Positions 47,114 through 59,959 of a stretch of 64,000 nt of DNA are shown here, piece after piece. Positions within the stretch are counted from its first letter, which is position 1; every line of letters begins with the position of its first letter. The DNA comes from Panicum virgatum (Eukaryota > Streptophyta > Magnoliopsida > Poales > Poaceae). Position numbers and translations under genes: made by a program. The stretch spans positions 4,332,711-4,396,710 of the forward strand of contig NC_053141.1 in the NCBI RefSeq assembly GCF_016808335.1, in the 5' to 3' direction. The notes under the pieces are model-generated. The model saw only the letters and a program-made list of their open reading frames with translations, was not told the DNA's origin and did no database searches.

Positions 47114-48615
47114 GGTCGGCACTTGAAACACCGTCCACACCCTGCCGCTGCAAGCAGGCCTGCCGTTGTTCGCCGGAGCGCCACTTGAAGCACCCGCTCG
47201 CGCCAGCCATCACTGGCGAGCGCTCCGCGCTCGTCTCCTGCCCGCGTCGCGACGCCTCGTGCCGGCCTGCGCCACCCATGCTCTCGCCTCCCCATGACCG
47301 CCGCGCGTCCGCTAGCAGGTACCATCGTGGTCTGCTGCCATCCATCCTCTGGGCCCCTGTCCGTCGCAAGAATCTGCTACACGCCGTGGCTCGCGCCGGA
47401 GCGCAGCGCCGCTGCGTGCCAGCCAGGCCTTGGCAGAATGGCAGCAGCCACGGGATGCTCGTGGACGTCGCCAAGGCCTCGACCGCCTCATAAGTTTGGG
47501 CAGTGTGGTTATGTTCTGCCAGTCTGCCATACGTATGTGGCTGATTTTGTATTGAATACAACTGGTTGTTGTTCTTCCATGGTGATGCCCAACCATACAT
47601 GAGCAATTTGCCAATTTTGCGTAATGCTCCAGCCTCCAGGGTTACAACTTACAAAGTTACACGACGATTGGGGAATTGTTGGTTATTGATTGTTCATGTC
47701 AGGCCTTGACTAATATTTAATTGCAGAGTATTGATTTGTACTGTGAATCCATTTAGAAGCCACGGTTAAAGCATGCAATCCGGTGTCCATGTCTTTAGGT
47801 TGTTTGTTCAGTGTCGAGTCTAGTTCAGTAAGAGTCAGATTGGTCAGTGCTATTGTTCAGGCTTCAGAGTCAAAGTAGTTATGCGATCGATTGCAGGTGT
47901 GATCATGCCCGAGTTTTAGGCGCCACTGGGGCCTTGTTTACATGGTGATTAGGACCTTATCTAGTGGGAACCATCGGCTATAAGTAAAGGATGGAAACAA
48001 AGAAAAGTTGCTGGCTTTCGTAGCACAAACCACTGAGTTTCAGAGCTCTGTCCCAGAGAAGTTCCAACATGCAGTTTGCAGTAAGTTCCAACATGCAGTA
48101 GTTGAGCCTTGTGGATCATTGAAGTGGATATGCATTGGACTTGACTTATTTGTGACAGTATGGACAAGCCATTTGACTGACTGCCTCGGTGTGATACTGT
48201 TTGTTTACACAACCATTTGCATTAATTAAGCGAGCATGCAGTTGGCACCGATCGATCTCGTTTTTGCTTCACACGTTGCTGGCTGTGGTTTCGATGACAG
48301 ATTTGGTACGTCCTGATGTGCTGTAGCGATACTTGTTTGAAGCATCAACATCGGATCACTTGACCAAAGCAAGAACTCTGAAGCTGCCCGGCGGTCTGAA
48401 ACTCCTCCGTTGTTCTCGGCTTAATGCGACGGCGAGGCTGCCGCGCCGAACTTCCCCGCAGACCGCGGCCAGGTCCCTCCGCCATGGTGCACCGCGCAGC
48501 CCCCGCGCCTGCCCTGCCTGGGGACGACGACCGGCTCGGCTCCCTTGCTGATCGCTGCAATCCCCAGTCGATCCTCGCCCGCACATCTACCATCCGACGG
48601 TTGAAACTGGCCCAG

Positions 48616-48646
48616 GGGTGGACGGTATTTGAAATACCGTCCACCC
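48616..48646. repeat. Hairpin repeat 9
   Basis: A perfect 15-nt stem around G at 48631. The exact 33-bp segment 48614-48646 is missing at the corresponding place in block A (21475/21476). Confidence 0.93.
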
Positions 48647-49293
48647 GGTCGGCGCTTGAGACACCGCGTCCATCCCCCGTCGTTGCAAGCAGTCCGCTCC
48701 GCTGGCTTTCCGTTGCTCGCCAGAGCGCCACGCCGCCACCGCGTCGCGGAGGCTTCTCCCTCTCGCTCGTTGGCTGCTGCCCGCGTGCACCGAGACGCAC
48801 CTCTCCATCCCCCGCAGGTGAGGTCTCCAGCCATCCACCGTCTGTCCGTCGCGGGAGCGCTGCCCTCCTGCTGCGCGCCGTGCGTGGCTCGCCGGAGCGC
48901 CGCTCGCGGAAGCAGCACCCACGCGACGCTCGCCATGGGCGTCGCCTCGGCCCCGACCGCCCGAGCTGCACGCACTGCGCTGCAGGGGCGCCAACGCCGC
49001 GCGTGCGCGGAAGCGGAGGCCGTGGCCACACGACACGAGCTGCGCTCGCCGGGCAGTCGTGGCCTTGTGGGCTCGTGTTTGCTGCAACTTGCATGCATTC
49101 GACGCGGTGGCTCTCTGGCGCGCCAGCAGATCGGGGGCGGCACAATTGCAGAGCTCCGCCGCTCGCCGCCGTCTCCTCCGGCTGCCGCGCGCGTCGCGCT
49201 CTGCTCCCGCGCTCCACGAGGGCCTGCGGTTCGGGCCCTCCACCAGCAGACGATCTGGCCCGCACATCTTCCATCCGACGGCTAGAAAGGGGC

Positions 49294-49332
49294 CCGGGGG
49301 TGGACGGTATTTGAAATACCGTCCGCCCCCGG
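49294..49332. repeat. Hairpin repeat 10 (39-bp palindrome)
   Basis: 19-nt arms with one wobble position around G at 49313, identical to hairpin 1. Confidence 0.9.
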
Positions 49333-49579
49333 TCGGTATTCCGGACGCCGACCACCCGGCCTGGCCGGTCGTTGCAGCCGCGCCGCCTCCGCCGCTCTCC
49401 GCGTGGCTCGCCGGAGGGACGCGGACACCACGTCGCGCCGTCGAGGAGGAGGCTTCTGCCTTCCTCCCTCCACCCGCTCGATCGCAGCGGCCAGGACCGG
49501 CGAGCGCTAGCTCCTCCTCGAGCGGCTCCTGGCCGCGTGCGCCGCGAGACGCCCTGCAGCCGGCCGGCCGGCCGCGCTC

Positions 49580-49687
49580 ATGACCGGCAGCGACACGGTC
49601 CGGCTCGACGGCGCCGGGGAGCGCTACTTCATCTGCGGCGCGCCGGGGCACTGCGCCGCCGGGATGAAGCTGCAGGTCCGGGTCATC
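49580..49687 (+). pseudogene. Phytocyanin exon 2 fragment, right copy
   Basis: Thirty-six codons run unbroken through GSDTVRLDGAGERYFICGAP, GHCAAGMKLQVRVI, with Cys, His and Met ligands. The following 120 bp, rich in Pro codons, could be the linker and hydrophobic GPI-signal tail of such proteins (a hydrophobic stretch lies near 49878-49930), but the frame is not continuous. There is no exon 1 or signal peptide upstream; hairpin repeat sequence precedes it directly. Confidence 0.82.
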
Positions 49688-50101
49688 AGCGGCGGGCGAC
49701 GCCGGGTGCGCCAGGACGTCGCCGCCGCGCGGCGCACTACACGACCTGCTACGGCAGCCCGCCGCCGAACACCACATCGCCCCTCGCGTTAAGCCCGCCG
49801 CCGCAGCCCCGGGGTCTTCCGCCAGGCTCAGCTCCGTGCCTGTCACCGTGCTGTCGCTGCTGCTTTTTTGAAAGAATGCTGTCGCTGCTGCTTGTTGTTG
49901 TTGGCCTCGTCATTGTCTACCTGATTTTGCTCTTTCATTCATGCCGCAACACACAGCCCAGAAATTCGATCTTATGGCAGTATGTTCAAATAAATAATTA
50001 CTAAAATGTGAAATAATTTCTTCAGGTTTTTTGAAACTCCGAGTCCGTTTCTGTTCCATTGCCGATGGAAACTCCAATCGAGTTTCTGAAGAACAAACAA
50101 G

Positions 50102-50121
50102 CCCCCCCCCCCCCCCCCCCC
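50102..50121. repeat. C homopolymer (about 20 bp)
   Basis: Counterpart of 926-944, one base longer. Confidence 0.85.
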
Positions 50122-50243
50122 AAATAAAACGGGCGGCCTTTCCATCAAGCCGAACACCACGAGCAGCGGTCAGCTAACAACAGCTTGCAAGCCGGAACCT
50201 GCCACCGCGTACTCGCAGTCTCGACCTCGACGCACCAGCAACC

Positions 50244-50426
50244 ATGGCGGCACGGAAGATGTCGAAGCTGCGTCTGCGCGCCATGATCCTGCTCGCCGCC
50301 GTCCTGCTGCTCCTCCTCCCCTCGGCCGCGGTAGCCAAGGCCATGGCCATCGACGCCAGCAAGACACAGCGCCTTGATCTGCCGGACGGGCTGGTCGGCC
50401 CCGAGAGCGTCGCCTTCGACCGCCGC
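50244..50426 (+). pseudogene. Strictosidine synthase-like exon 1 fragment, right copy
   Basis: Sixty-one codons from the ATG through the signal-like segment to LVGPESVAFDRR, in frame. After that the sequence changes to unrelated DNA. Compared with 22531, the propeller part is lost, so the protein would end after a short nonsense tail. Confidence 0.82.
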
Positions 50427-50788
50427 AATTGTGATGCAGCTGTGATGGCAACTCATAGTACAGTGAAATTGCAATTACGCACTTGAAAAATAAATTCATC
50501 AAATATAGTCTTCATGGATCTTGGTTTGTTAAGCACAGTTTTTCCAACAACCTGCTACAAACGGATCTGGAATCGGAGCTACGGTTTAGAAGATATTGCA
50601 TTTTTTTCAATCCGAATTAAGAAAAGATTCTCTTCATGCATGCTTCCTGGTGGGTGGCGAAGAATGAGCTGTGATTGGTTGTCTGCATCTAATTTTGCAT
50701 GCATGAGGCCGGACCAGCAATTATACGAGACCTACAGAGGGTCTGTGCATTTGCTATAGCAAATACACCTTGTTGCATTTTAGCCTCG

Positions 50789-50797
<9 letters not shown>

Positions 50798-50839
<42 letters not shown>
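50798..50839. repeat. (TA)n microsatellite, right copy
   Basis: A perfect TA tract preceded by a short GT tract. Confidence 0.9.
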
Positions 50840-50843
<4 letters not shown>

Positions 50844-53800
50844 ATTTGGTATCCAATGAGCTGAATATTATTCAGCGCGCCGGTGGCACCACCACCATCC
50901 GACGAGCCAGTAAAAGCACCGCTCTTTTTAAATTCATATCAGAAACGTAGCCACCGCAATCATTGCGCTTCAACTCCAACAAATTTACTGGGCACCCACT
51001 AGAGATAGTAAAAACTCCCATCTAAATGAGTAATTAGACGCAGAACCTTTTACAGTCCATGTTGCCAACATCATCCATTTAATACGAGGACGGTTGGAAA
51101 CTCGAGGATTTTGCCATTAATACCTCCTGCTGCAAATGCAATTGCGGCTTTTGCAAAGGCAATTGCGGCTTTTCCTCCCCTAATTTTCTCTCTCCCTCAT
51201 TAATTACCATCCCCTCTCTCCCTCACCACCTAGGGGCTCCTGCAAACTCGCCGGAGATGCTCATCCCTAGAGGCTCCGATGGACCAATTGGAGACTCATG
51301 ACGTCGGATCCCCCTCTCCCCTCGCCTCACCCGATGCTTCATCAAGTTGTGATTTGGGATGCCACCTTCGTCGTCGACTGGGCATAGCCATGATTCAGGT
51401 GTCCACCTAGTGAGGCTCGACCACCACCGCTGCCGGCTAGTCGGAGCCATTGGCCGCCATCGGCTCAACCTCTGGTGGAAACGAGGTGAGTTCAACCACA
51501 CCTACATACTTGTTCGATCCATCACAATCAGTTCTGAAGATTTTTACTCCTAATGTGTCATCAGAAGAAACTAAGAATGTATTTTTACTCCTTTGATCTG
51601 GATAACAGCAGGCAGTTGATGATGTCCAAGGCACGGTGGTGCTCGTTTTTACTCCTTGATACACCGCACGACGAGCACGCTACAGCAGTAGTTCATGGCT
51701 CCGTGTCCATGAGTTTATGACGATTTCAGAAGCTAGCAATCTTATTTTTTTTATCATTGTACTCAAGCTACCATTTTAGGAATTTTTCTCTCATCCAAAT
51801 GATGTCCATAGTTCCAAAAAAAATTTATAGTTGTAACATCACGCGATGCAATTAATACTCCCACTGAAAGCCTTATAGCTTCCTGTAAGAAAACTTTGTG
51901 CCACGTTTCATATCAATATTTTTTACTATGCATAAGTAATTGATTCATATTCAACTTGTAGTAATTATTCCTCTATGAAAACTAGTTAGTATCAAATTAC
52001 TTTTCAATTCAACTTGTAGTAATTATTCCTATATTGTACCGATATTACTTTTCGACACAACTAACAGTAATTTATCTCTCCAGATAACTCATAGTGTAAT
52101 TGCCCATATACACTCGATATAATATTTTAGTGTTCAAAGGAATGTAGAATAGGCAAGGAGTAATAACTAACTTGTATTTTAGTGTTCACATAGGCAAGGA
52201 GTAATAACTGTCCGTATAAACAAGAAATAATCCTTGGAGACCAAGGGTATAACTGTGTAGAATTCAGAAGGTGCCTGAGGATCCAAGAAATCAATGGTGC
52301 TAAAAATCAGATGTAAAATTTGTCTACAGCTAGTTTTTATGGTTGCAGAACAAACCAGTAGATTTTTATGGTCCTAGAGCTTGGCCGACCTCTGGTTGGA
52401 AGTGCTGCTGCTGCGCTTTTTACTCCCACCCACGTCAACAGCGTAATTTTAGCTTGTCAGGTGGTTGTCAGGAGGTCCAGCGACTGCGCGCATAATTACC
52501 GGTTAACTAAAATTGCACCAAAATTTCCGGTAGAGGTGCTTTATTGACATTTCTAATAGTCAAACGTGCAATAATTGTCATTACCGCGATAACCCAGTGT
52601 CTCTGTGGCCAACTCTGCATTAAAATCACTCATTAACCAACTTTTTACTACCCCTCAACGTTTGCACCGTAATTTTCTCCCGCCGGACTGTGGGTGGCGC
52701 TCCGCCGTGAGCGTTGAATAATATTCAATACCCGGGATGCTAAATAGACCAGTGTTCCCTCGCGTTTTTTCCTCCGCGCGTGCGGTTCGGCAACCTTGCG
52801 CACCCGCACGCCCTTCCCTCGCGAAGCTGGCGCCCGCGTCTCTCCTGCTTTTCCCCGCACCCACGTGCCTGCCTTCCTACCGGTTTTCCTCTCCCCACGT
52901 AAAAAATAGAACGAAATTAATATTATGCACCAACGGCTTTAGTAGTTTGGTAAATGGACTACTGACATTCTTGTGCACAAAAAAAAATCTGTTGTGATAT
53001 TAACTGCAATAAAAGATTTGTCTTGCTGTTGCAGCAGCCACAGGAAAGTCCATCTTTATTCTTTACGATGGAACTACGGATGTTCTTGATTGTTCTACCA
53101 GTTGTAATAATTAAAGGTTTTTCTTCTCATACATATGATTAATTTATGCTCATACTGCAAGCTGCGCCACCAACGAAATTCAGTCTTCATCATAGATTTT
53201 ATATTCTGACTTATTGTTCGTGTTGTCAAAAATAAAGAATTTCATTCTACAAAGATGAGGTATTTCTGATCGTCTAGAGATCCAAATATCAAATAGTTAC
53301 ACTCTTAATGATTTTTATGATATAAGAAATGAATTTTTGAATTCTACAACTCTCCCACCAATGATATTATTCAATGGTGAACAATATATATTTTAAACAA
53401 TGCAATGTTTTTCAGTGAAACAGGCCAAACTTTCCAACCTAACCAAACAAATTGTTACAGTTTACTTTCTGAAATCCAAATTGCAAATTTGACACCTAGA
53501 GAAGTAAAAAAGCACCAAGCTTTGGTTTGGAGAAAATGCGGTGTTTGGGTTAGCAGAGATTGGGGGATTCACGTCCCATTATTGTTGGCCTTCTGTTCAT
53601 CACCTCCAGCTTGTTAGTAAGAATGGGTTCGACAAGATGGCAGGAGAACCGATCCCATCATCTGTGCAGAGACAACAAATCACAACATCAGGTATTAAAC
53701 ACGACTACACGAAGCCAATCAGGCATACGATAAGCATTTCAGATAAAATAAGGCATATTGATCACGCAAACTAGTATCATGATTCATGAACCATAATGTG

Positions 53801-56239
53801 TGGAGGGACCAAAGCTTCAGAACATCTGGAATCATTAAGAAAGTGTATTGATCCAAATATATTAACTCATATCATGCAACCAACTAAACCAGATCTTCAC
53901 CTAGATCTAAAATCGAACAAGCAAATCAGATCAGCATCTTCGGGTGAATGCATATCAGACAGTAACAACTAAGAAGCATGCACCCCTGAACCTTCACATC
54001 TATGAACACAAAAAAGTTGCATATCTGAATTCTGAACAGCAACTCATCTAGTCGTATTCATAAATAAAAGTCATCAATTCATTTATAGGAAAAGAATAAA
54101 TTAAAGCTCTAGTAATCTTAACAGGTATCTCTCAGCCAACAAATAAATATCTAGGTCAAGCTATGGGTTCTACACTTCTCAATCAACCCATTACTGCAAA
54201 CTTGAATTAGTAATCAACAAGAAAATACCAACACAACAATTTGCTGGATCCCACTCAGTCATGAGTCCAAATAAATGAACAGGAGCTGAAGTAAAAGTCT
54301 GACAACAATGGGAAACCACACACTGAACCGGTTAGAGATCTAACTCAGCACCTGGAACTTGGCAAGAAGATATCCTACCCTCAGCATCTGGACAGAGGCG
54401 CTCTGCACGCGGTGTGCGTGTGGGATCCGGACAGGTCTGGGGCTTCACGGCACATCGTCGGGCGCCTCCTCATCTCCTGCAACTAGTTGGTTGTGATAGG
54501 CGTCGGCTGCTGAATCGCTCCCATCATCCCTGCAGAGAGAGAGAGAGAGAGAGAGAGAGCATAAATACCATGTATGTGCAACCGATTGGAAGAAATCCAT
54601 GTGCGAGTACCGAGATTGCAACAATATGTGCCCAAAAATGCACTAGTACCTGCATAGCTCCTCATACCAATGAAAGAAATCACCAGAGATTCATCCGTGA
54701 TCAGTGATCGAGTGCCGCTGTGAAGTTAATTTGCAAAATTGAGGTGAAGTGGCGTAGCCGAGACGATCGCCGGAGTGGACGCGTAAGGCCTGCTTGCGCT
54801 GTTCTTGGAGAGGGCGGGGACGGTGCTGGGCAACCAGCACGAGTGACAGCGGCTGGCGCAGGTACGGAGACAACCGGCGCCTTGCTACCGCGGGTCCAGC
54901 GCGACCAACCGACGGTGAAGCGCGAGCTGAGGAAACTCCTGCTGAGCGAAAGGTCGGCCGATGGGTGAGTTCGGCCGGCGGTCGACGGCAACGGCGGCGG
55001 CAGGTACTGACCGGGGGCCGACGGCGATGGGAACGGAGCGACCACGCGGATCTCGGAACGAACAACGGCGAGCAGGACTCCGGCTGGCGGTCGACGGCAA
55101 TGGCGGCAGCAGGTACTGATCTGGGGGCAACGATGACGGGATCGGTGTCGCGACTCGCGTAACGACGACGGCAGAATCGATATACTTTGGGGGGGAGAGG
55201 AGTTGACGACTGGGAAAGAAAACCGCCGCGCGAGGTGGGTCGGCAAAACCGGCGTGGGGGGAAGAGGAACCACCCTGCGCGGGGCGGGCGCGGGCGCGGG
55301 CGCGCCGGGTGAGTCGATCGTCCTGGCGTGCTTGGTACTTGCGGAAGCCAAAAGGTGTGCAGTGCACCTTCTTGCACCAAGCGAGCCTGGCTCGCCAGAA
55401 ACGGAGATTTTTCTCGTATCCGTGGAGCCAGGCCGCAAATTGCTTTTTGCATGAGCTAAGCCAGGCCCCAAAGGCAATACAGCAAAGCAAACAACATGAC
55501 CTTGCATCGTGGGAGCCTAGTTAGTTAGGGCGGATACACCCAACCAATCACGCCCAGTTGCTGGTGGGAGCATGCTTGACCGTGCGACTGCGCTCAAAAA
55601 TGGACTGGGGCGGCGCCGCGCCTCAGGTAGCACTCGTAGTCGTAGTGCTCGAGCTCCTCGCACATCAGGTGCCCGCGGGTCCATTGTCACTGCGGCGGCG
55701 GCGACGTCGATGTCTCCCTGCATCAGGGAGTTGCTCCTAAACTGCTCGTTGAATTGGCTGCCAGAGGAGCTCGTGGGGGGCGCCTCTCGTAAATTTTTCC
55801 TCCTCTCTACCTCTCCACCTCCTTTCCCACGGCCCGAGCGCGCGCAGGCGGGCGCCGAGCACCGCCAGGCGGGTGAGATTCGCCGGTCCAGCGACGGGAG
55901 AAAGAAATTTCGTTATTAGATACTCAATTTGCATGCCTCACGCGTTTTGGTATTCAATTAGCAGCGCTATTAAAATATAACATCCCGCGCGTGAATTCTT
56001 TCGATTCGAGGGATTTCATCCCTTTTTCTCAATTTCTCTTACTTTTCTTCTCATTTTCATTTTACAAACACATTGAAAAGACAACATTGCCCCTGACCTT
56101 ATCTGTTGCACCGACTGGATCAATGGGCCTGGCAACTCCTCCCGTCGTTCTCTCACCCCTAGAAATTCAACCGATTGCACACGTGTGAGAGCATGACCCG
56201 TCTCTAGAAATGAGTTTTCAGGGGCAAAACGCAGGGGTG
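50840..56239. other. No gene recognised (right copy of 1662-7050)
   Basis: Same content as the left copy, including the GC-rich block at 54691-55925 and an AG microsatellite at 54534-54559. Only small indels distinguish the two. Confidence 0.6.
54534..54559. repeat. (AG)n microsatellite, right copy
   Basis: 26-bp tract against 24 bp at 5346. Confidence 0.9.
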
Positions 56240-56302
56240 GCTACTTGCACCCGCCCCTAAAAATGAATTTTTACCCGCCCCTACAAATTTTTCGTAGTAG
56301 TG
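56240..56302. mobile_element. CACTA-like terminus, right copy
   Basis: Identical to 7050-7112, ending TAGTAGTG on the plus strand at 56302. Confidence 0.45.
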
Positions 56303-56319
56303 ATATGTACAGGACATTA

Positions 56320-56985
56320 ATTAAACATTAGAAAAACATGGTGACATATTGATTCCTTATTATGATCTTTTGGAGCAACTTATTATTACTAGTTTTTTGA
56401 CCAATTCAGCATGCTTGTTTTTCTGAAGTTTTAACTCCTCAATGTTATTTGTATTGTCAAGTATGCTGGTGAGAAGTGCTTTTACATGTGCTGGGAACTT
56501 CTCTGTGGTTTGTTCATCCCACCTGCCATCCATTAATATATTGTCCAAGCACAAGTAGAAATGTTTTGTTAAGTTCTCCTATGAATTTGAAGAACTACGG
56601 GCTGCTGCGCGAACTTTTCTATGGCTGTGGTGATGGTAGTACTCTCCTCTGTGGTGTTATAGTTGTCCTAAGGGTCATCAAGCAATGATGCTAATAAGCA
56701 GTGGCGAATCCAGCAACCAAATCAAATCAAGGGGGGCTCATCTCCCTTCTCTTCTTCTTTCTCCCCTTCTCTTCTTCTTTCTCCCCCTTCTTCTTCATTC
56801 TTTGGTCCCAAAAATGGAGGGGGCTTAGGGGTGTATCCATTGATCTTGGCAAGGTAGGGGTGATTGATCCCCCTAGCCCCACTTGTAGATCCGCCCCTGC
56901 TAATAAGAGGGTGAAGTTTGTCAGTAATAGGGTTCATAGAGTGCTCCGAGAGTCCATTCTGTCCCGTGCAAATCTCGTCTGTTCA
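56320..56985 (-). pseudogene. Terpene synthase exon 4-5 fragment, right copy
   Basis: Identical in structure to 7130-7795: exon 5 at about 56362-56545, and exon 4 interrupted by the MITE at 56699-56899. The metal-binding motif is destroyed by the same TAG. Confidence 0.75.
56691..56907. mobile_element. hAT-type MITE with CTAATAAG duplication, right copy
   Basis: Element 56699-56899 with target duplications at 56691-56698 and 56900-56907. Confidence 0.8.
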
Positions 56986-57310
56986 TGAGTGCAGTGCACG
57001 GAGGCATTATTGGCATTGAATTTTATGTTTCTGTTAAATTTGAGAACATTATCCTTTTTGTGTTAGTAGTCATTCACCAACTCTGCCAACAACCTTTTTC
57101 AGATAAGATATTTTGGGTATTATTTGGTTCAGGTAAGCGAAACCTTCAGGCAGTATCAGGTGTGGTCATTGCAGTCTGCAAAAGTATGTACAAAAAATTA
57201 ACTGCACTTTATCGTATAGGATCGTAGTAAGCTGCTGCTGCTGACTGCATGCATATAACAAATTGAAATAAACTGTCTATAAAACTGAAGTCCTGCCATG
57301 CATCTATTTA

Positions 57311-57643
57311 GGCCTTCTTTGGTTACACATGGATTTATTTCGGACCGGCAATCATAGGGACAATAAGGGACTCATTTTAGGTATAACAAAAGACCGGAAT
57401 TTATTCCGGGCTAAAAACTATTGCAACAAAATATACTCATAATAGGTACAAGAGACCTGAATTGATTCCACACCTCTCAATTCATGGATTGATTCCCGAT
57501 CTCTTGTTCTACCGTACCTATCATGAATCTATTTTATTATAATTAGTTTCCAACTCGGAATAAATCCCGGTTCCTTGTTATACCTATTATGAGTCTCCTG
57601 TTATCTCTTTCCGGAACAAATCAATGCATAACAGAACAAGACC
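57311..57643. mobile_element. Foldback MITE, right copy
   Basis: Same sequence as 8121-8453. Confidence 0.7.
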
Positions 57644-57933
57644 TAATATATTTTTTTGACCAAATAATGTTATATACTGTATATATATGGATTTGGTGGT
57701 TTCCCATAGTTTCGGCAGAAGAAAATCAATCAGCCAGGTAAACAAGCTAGCAGAAAATATCATTACTGATATATGACTGCACTCACATAGAACCAAACCT
57801 TACATGACCAGATTAAACCTCTCTGAAGGGTAATTTGTACCACATTAACTAATTATTTGGCTGATATATATAGGTGTAATGTTTGACACAAACTAATAAG
57901 GTAACTCGACATAGGCCATTAAGAACTTGGAAA

Positions 57934-58581
57934 TTATTCAGCAAGTTGTGGCCGGGTAGCTCCGATCCTCGTAGCCAGATGAACATCTTTGGGCATGATC
58001 GTCACCCGCTTGGCATGGATGGCGCATAAGTTGGTGTCCTCAAAGAGCCCCACGAGATATGCTTCTGCTGCCTCTTGCAAAGCAAGCACTGCATGGCTCT
58101 GGAAGCGCAAGTCACTCTGCATTCAAAGCCATCAAGTGATGGAACAGTACATATATAAGAACTCCATGGAAAAAAATGCTATTAGTATTTAGATGATCCT
58201 ACAGATGTTTCAAATATCAAGACAAACCAAACATATATTTAAATTACCTTGTGGAACTGGGCAGCCTCTGGAAGGGCATCTTCCTAATGAGCAGCCTCTG
58301 GAAGGGCATCTTCCTAATGAGCAGCTCAGCGCCCTTTTGGTACTTGCGAATTTCACTGGAGTAAATCGAGTGGAAATTAAAGTGGTTCATTAAATTTGCA
58401 GATAGAAGGAAATTAAAATATGAAGTTGAGAACTTGAGATTGTATCTACCCGTACACAGTTATTTGCTTGAAATACACTAGTAAAAAGCTGCTGCGCATA
58501 CCGAAGAGCTACCGTCCCAGGGTAGTAACGGCGAGGCTTCTTGACGCCTCCGGTTACCGGAGCTGTCTTACAGGCGGCAGC
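57934..58581 (-). pseudogene. Divergent histone H3 relic, right copy
   Basis: Exons at 58502-58581, 58248-58355 and 57934-58116, the same as 8744-9391, including the 30-bp tandem duplication at 58261-58320 and the unusual C-terminus. That both copies share every oddity shows the changes came before the long duplication, or that both represent one locus. Confidence 0.7.
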
Positions 58582-59959
58582 CTATATATGGTCACATAAC
58601 CATAACATATATAATAAACAATTGTGTTAACATGCAATATCTTGTTAAGTACAAATTGTAACAACATGTAAAATTTACTTATTTGCACCAAATGGTAAAT
58701 CATCATGAATGTAACAGATTATGAGTAATATATATTGTAAACTATTTTTAAATTGAAATCCTTTCGAGAAACAGTAATAAGTATCTATATATTTTACGCT
58801 TAGCAACTACTAGTCCATTGAAGGAACATAGATAATGTCTTATCTATCTATGAACAAAAGTACAGTGTATAATGGTGCCCTTACACGAAGAATGATGAAC
58901 AGAAATTAACCCCACAAAAGAAAAGTGATGTAAAGAAAATTATCAACTTTAATTTGTATGAAGAACTCGTAAATAAATCCAGCACGAGGGTGGGGATTAC
59001 TGTCTACCTTAATCATACTAAGATTTTCAAACCAAAATCGACAGCATCGAAACCCTAGAATCATGTACACACTTAAAAAATGCAAGAACGAAGGTACCAC
59101 ACACCAGCAGAACTACTAAAGCATGCGTGCCAATGGCCAGCAGCAAGTAGAGAATACAGATCACCAACCTATTAGTACAGGTAAACATGCATGAAGGAGA
59201 TGGGTGTATTTTATTTACCTCTCACAGATCGTAGTGCCTCTGCTAGCAACTGCTTCACGTCCACACGCTATGTAGCCGGTGTAACCCTTCAGTTGACGAT
59301 GCCCCCGTTGGTCTGTCTGCCTGCCTCGGTGCAATTTGCCTGACGGGAGGCGGGGCGCTACTTATAGGCGCGTACGCCAGGGGTGCCAAGGATTTAGGTC
59401 GGTTTCTGCATGATCCGACGGCTGAGATTGTGTTTGTGCTGCCGATTAGTCTAGGCAAATGGAGGATTCCTATTGGCTGGTGCCACCGTGACGGGGATCG
59501 TTGTTAATTAAGCACCAATTAACCTGGCGTATAAAGTTACAGCGTAGCTTTCCTTCCTTAGGATCGAATGAAATACCTTTCTGGGAAGTTGGATCTGAAA
59601 TCTGATACATTACAGATTTTGGTCCCTCAAAAGATGAAGTATTTTGTACAAAATCATCCAAACGCTTGAGATATGTAACAGGCCAACAACCAGCATACAT
59701 ATGAATCTCCGATCTGGCCCCAACGCGTGACGTAGGCGTGGTAATGGGCCATGGCCCTAGTAGCCTATTCACAGCTTAACATGGTCCTTAAAATTTTTAG
59801 CTCAAAATTGTATAAGATTTGAGCAACCCTTTTAGAGCCCAACACTTAGATTTTCTAGGCCAAAATCTATGATCCTTTACCACCTCTAGCCACACGTGCC
59901 ACCTGGACGTGCCCATCAGCCAGCCAGGCCATGGGTGAGATCAATTCGCGGATCCTATA

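Larger units (their letters stand above)
44101..49168. repeat. Hairpin repeat cluster, block B part 3
   Basis: This part matches 18060-22100 of block A, with additional units (46857-47258 is absent from A). It runs without a break into the right long repeat at 49169. Open frames of up to 419 codons on the minus strand (48587-49846) cross hairpins and exon relics and encode no recognisable domain. Confidence 0.88.

Noticed and set aside
126..49332. CRISPR-like reading of the ten regularly structured hairpins
   Set aside because: Spacing runs from under 1 kb to many kb, there are no spacers or cas genes, and the DNA is plant nuclear.
48587..49846. 419-codon minus-strand open frame (and a similar 401-codon frame at 21283-22488)
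   Set aside because: It runs through hairpins and exon relics in very GC-rich DNA, has no recognisable domain, and its Arg/Ala/Gly-rich composition is that of a chance frame.
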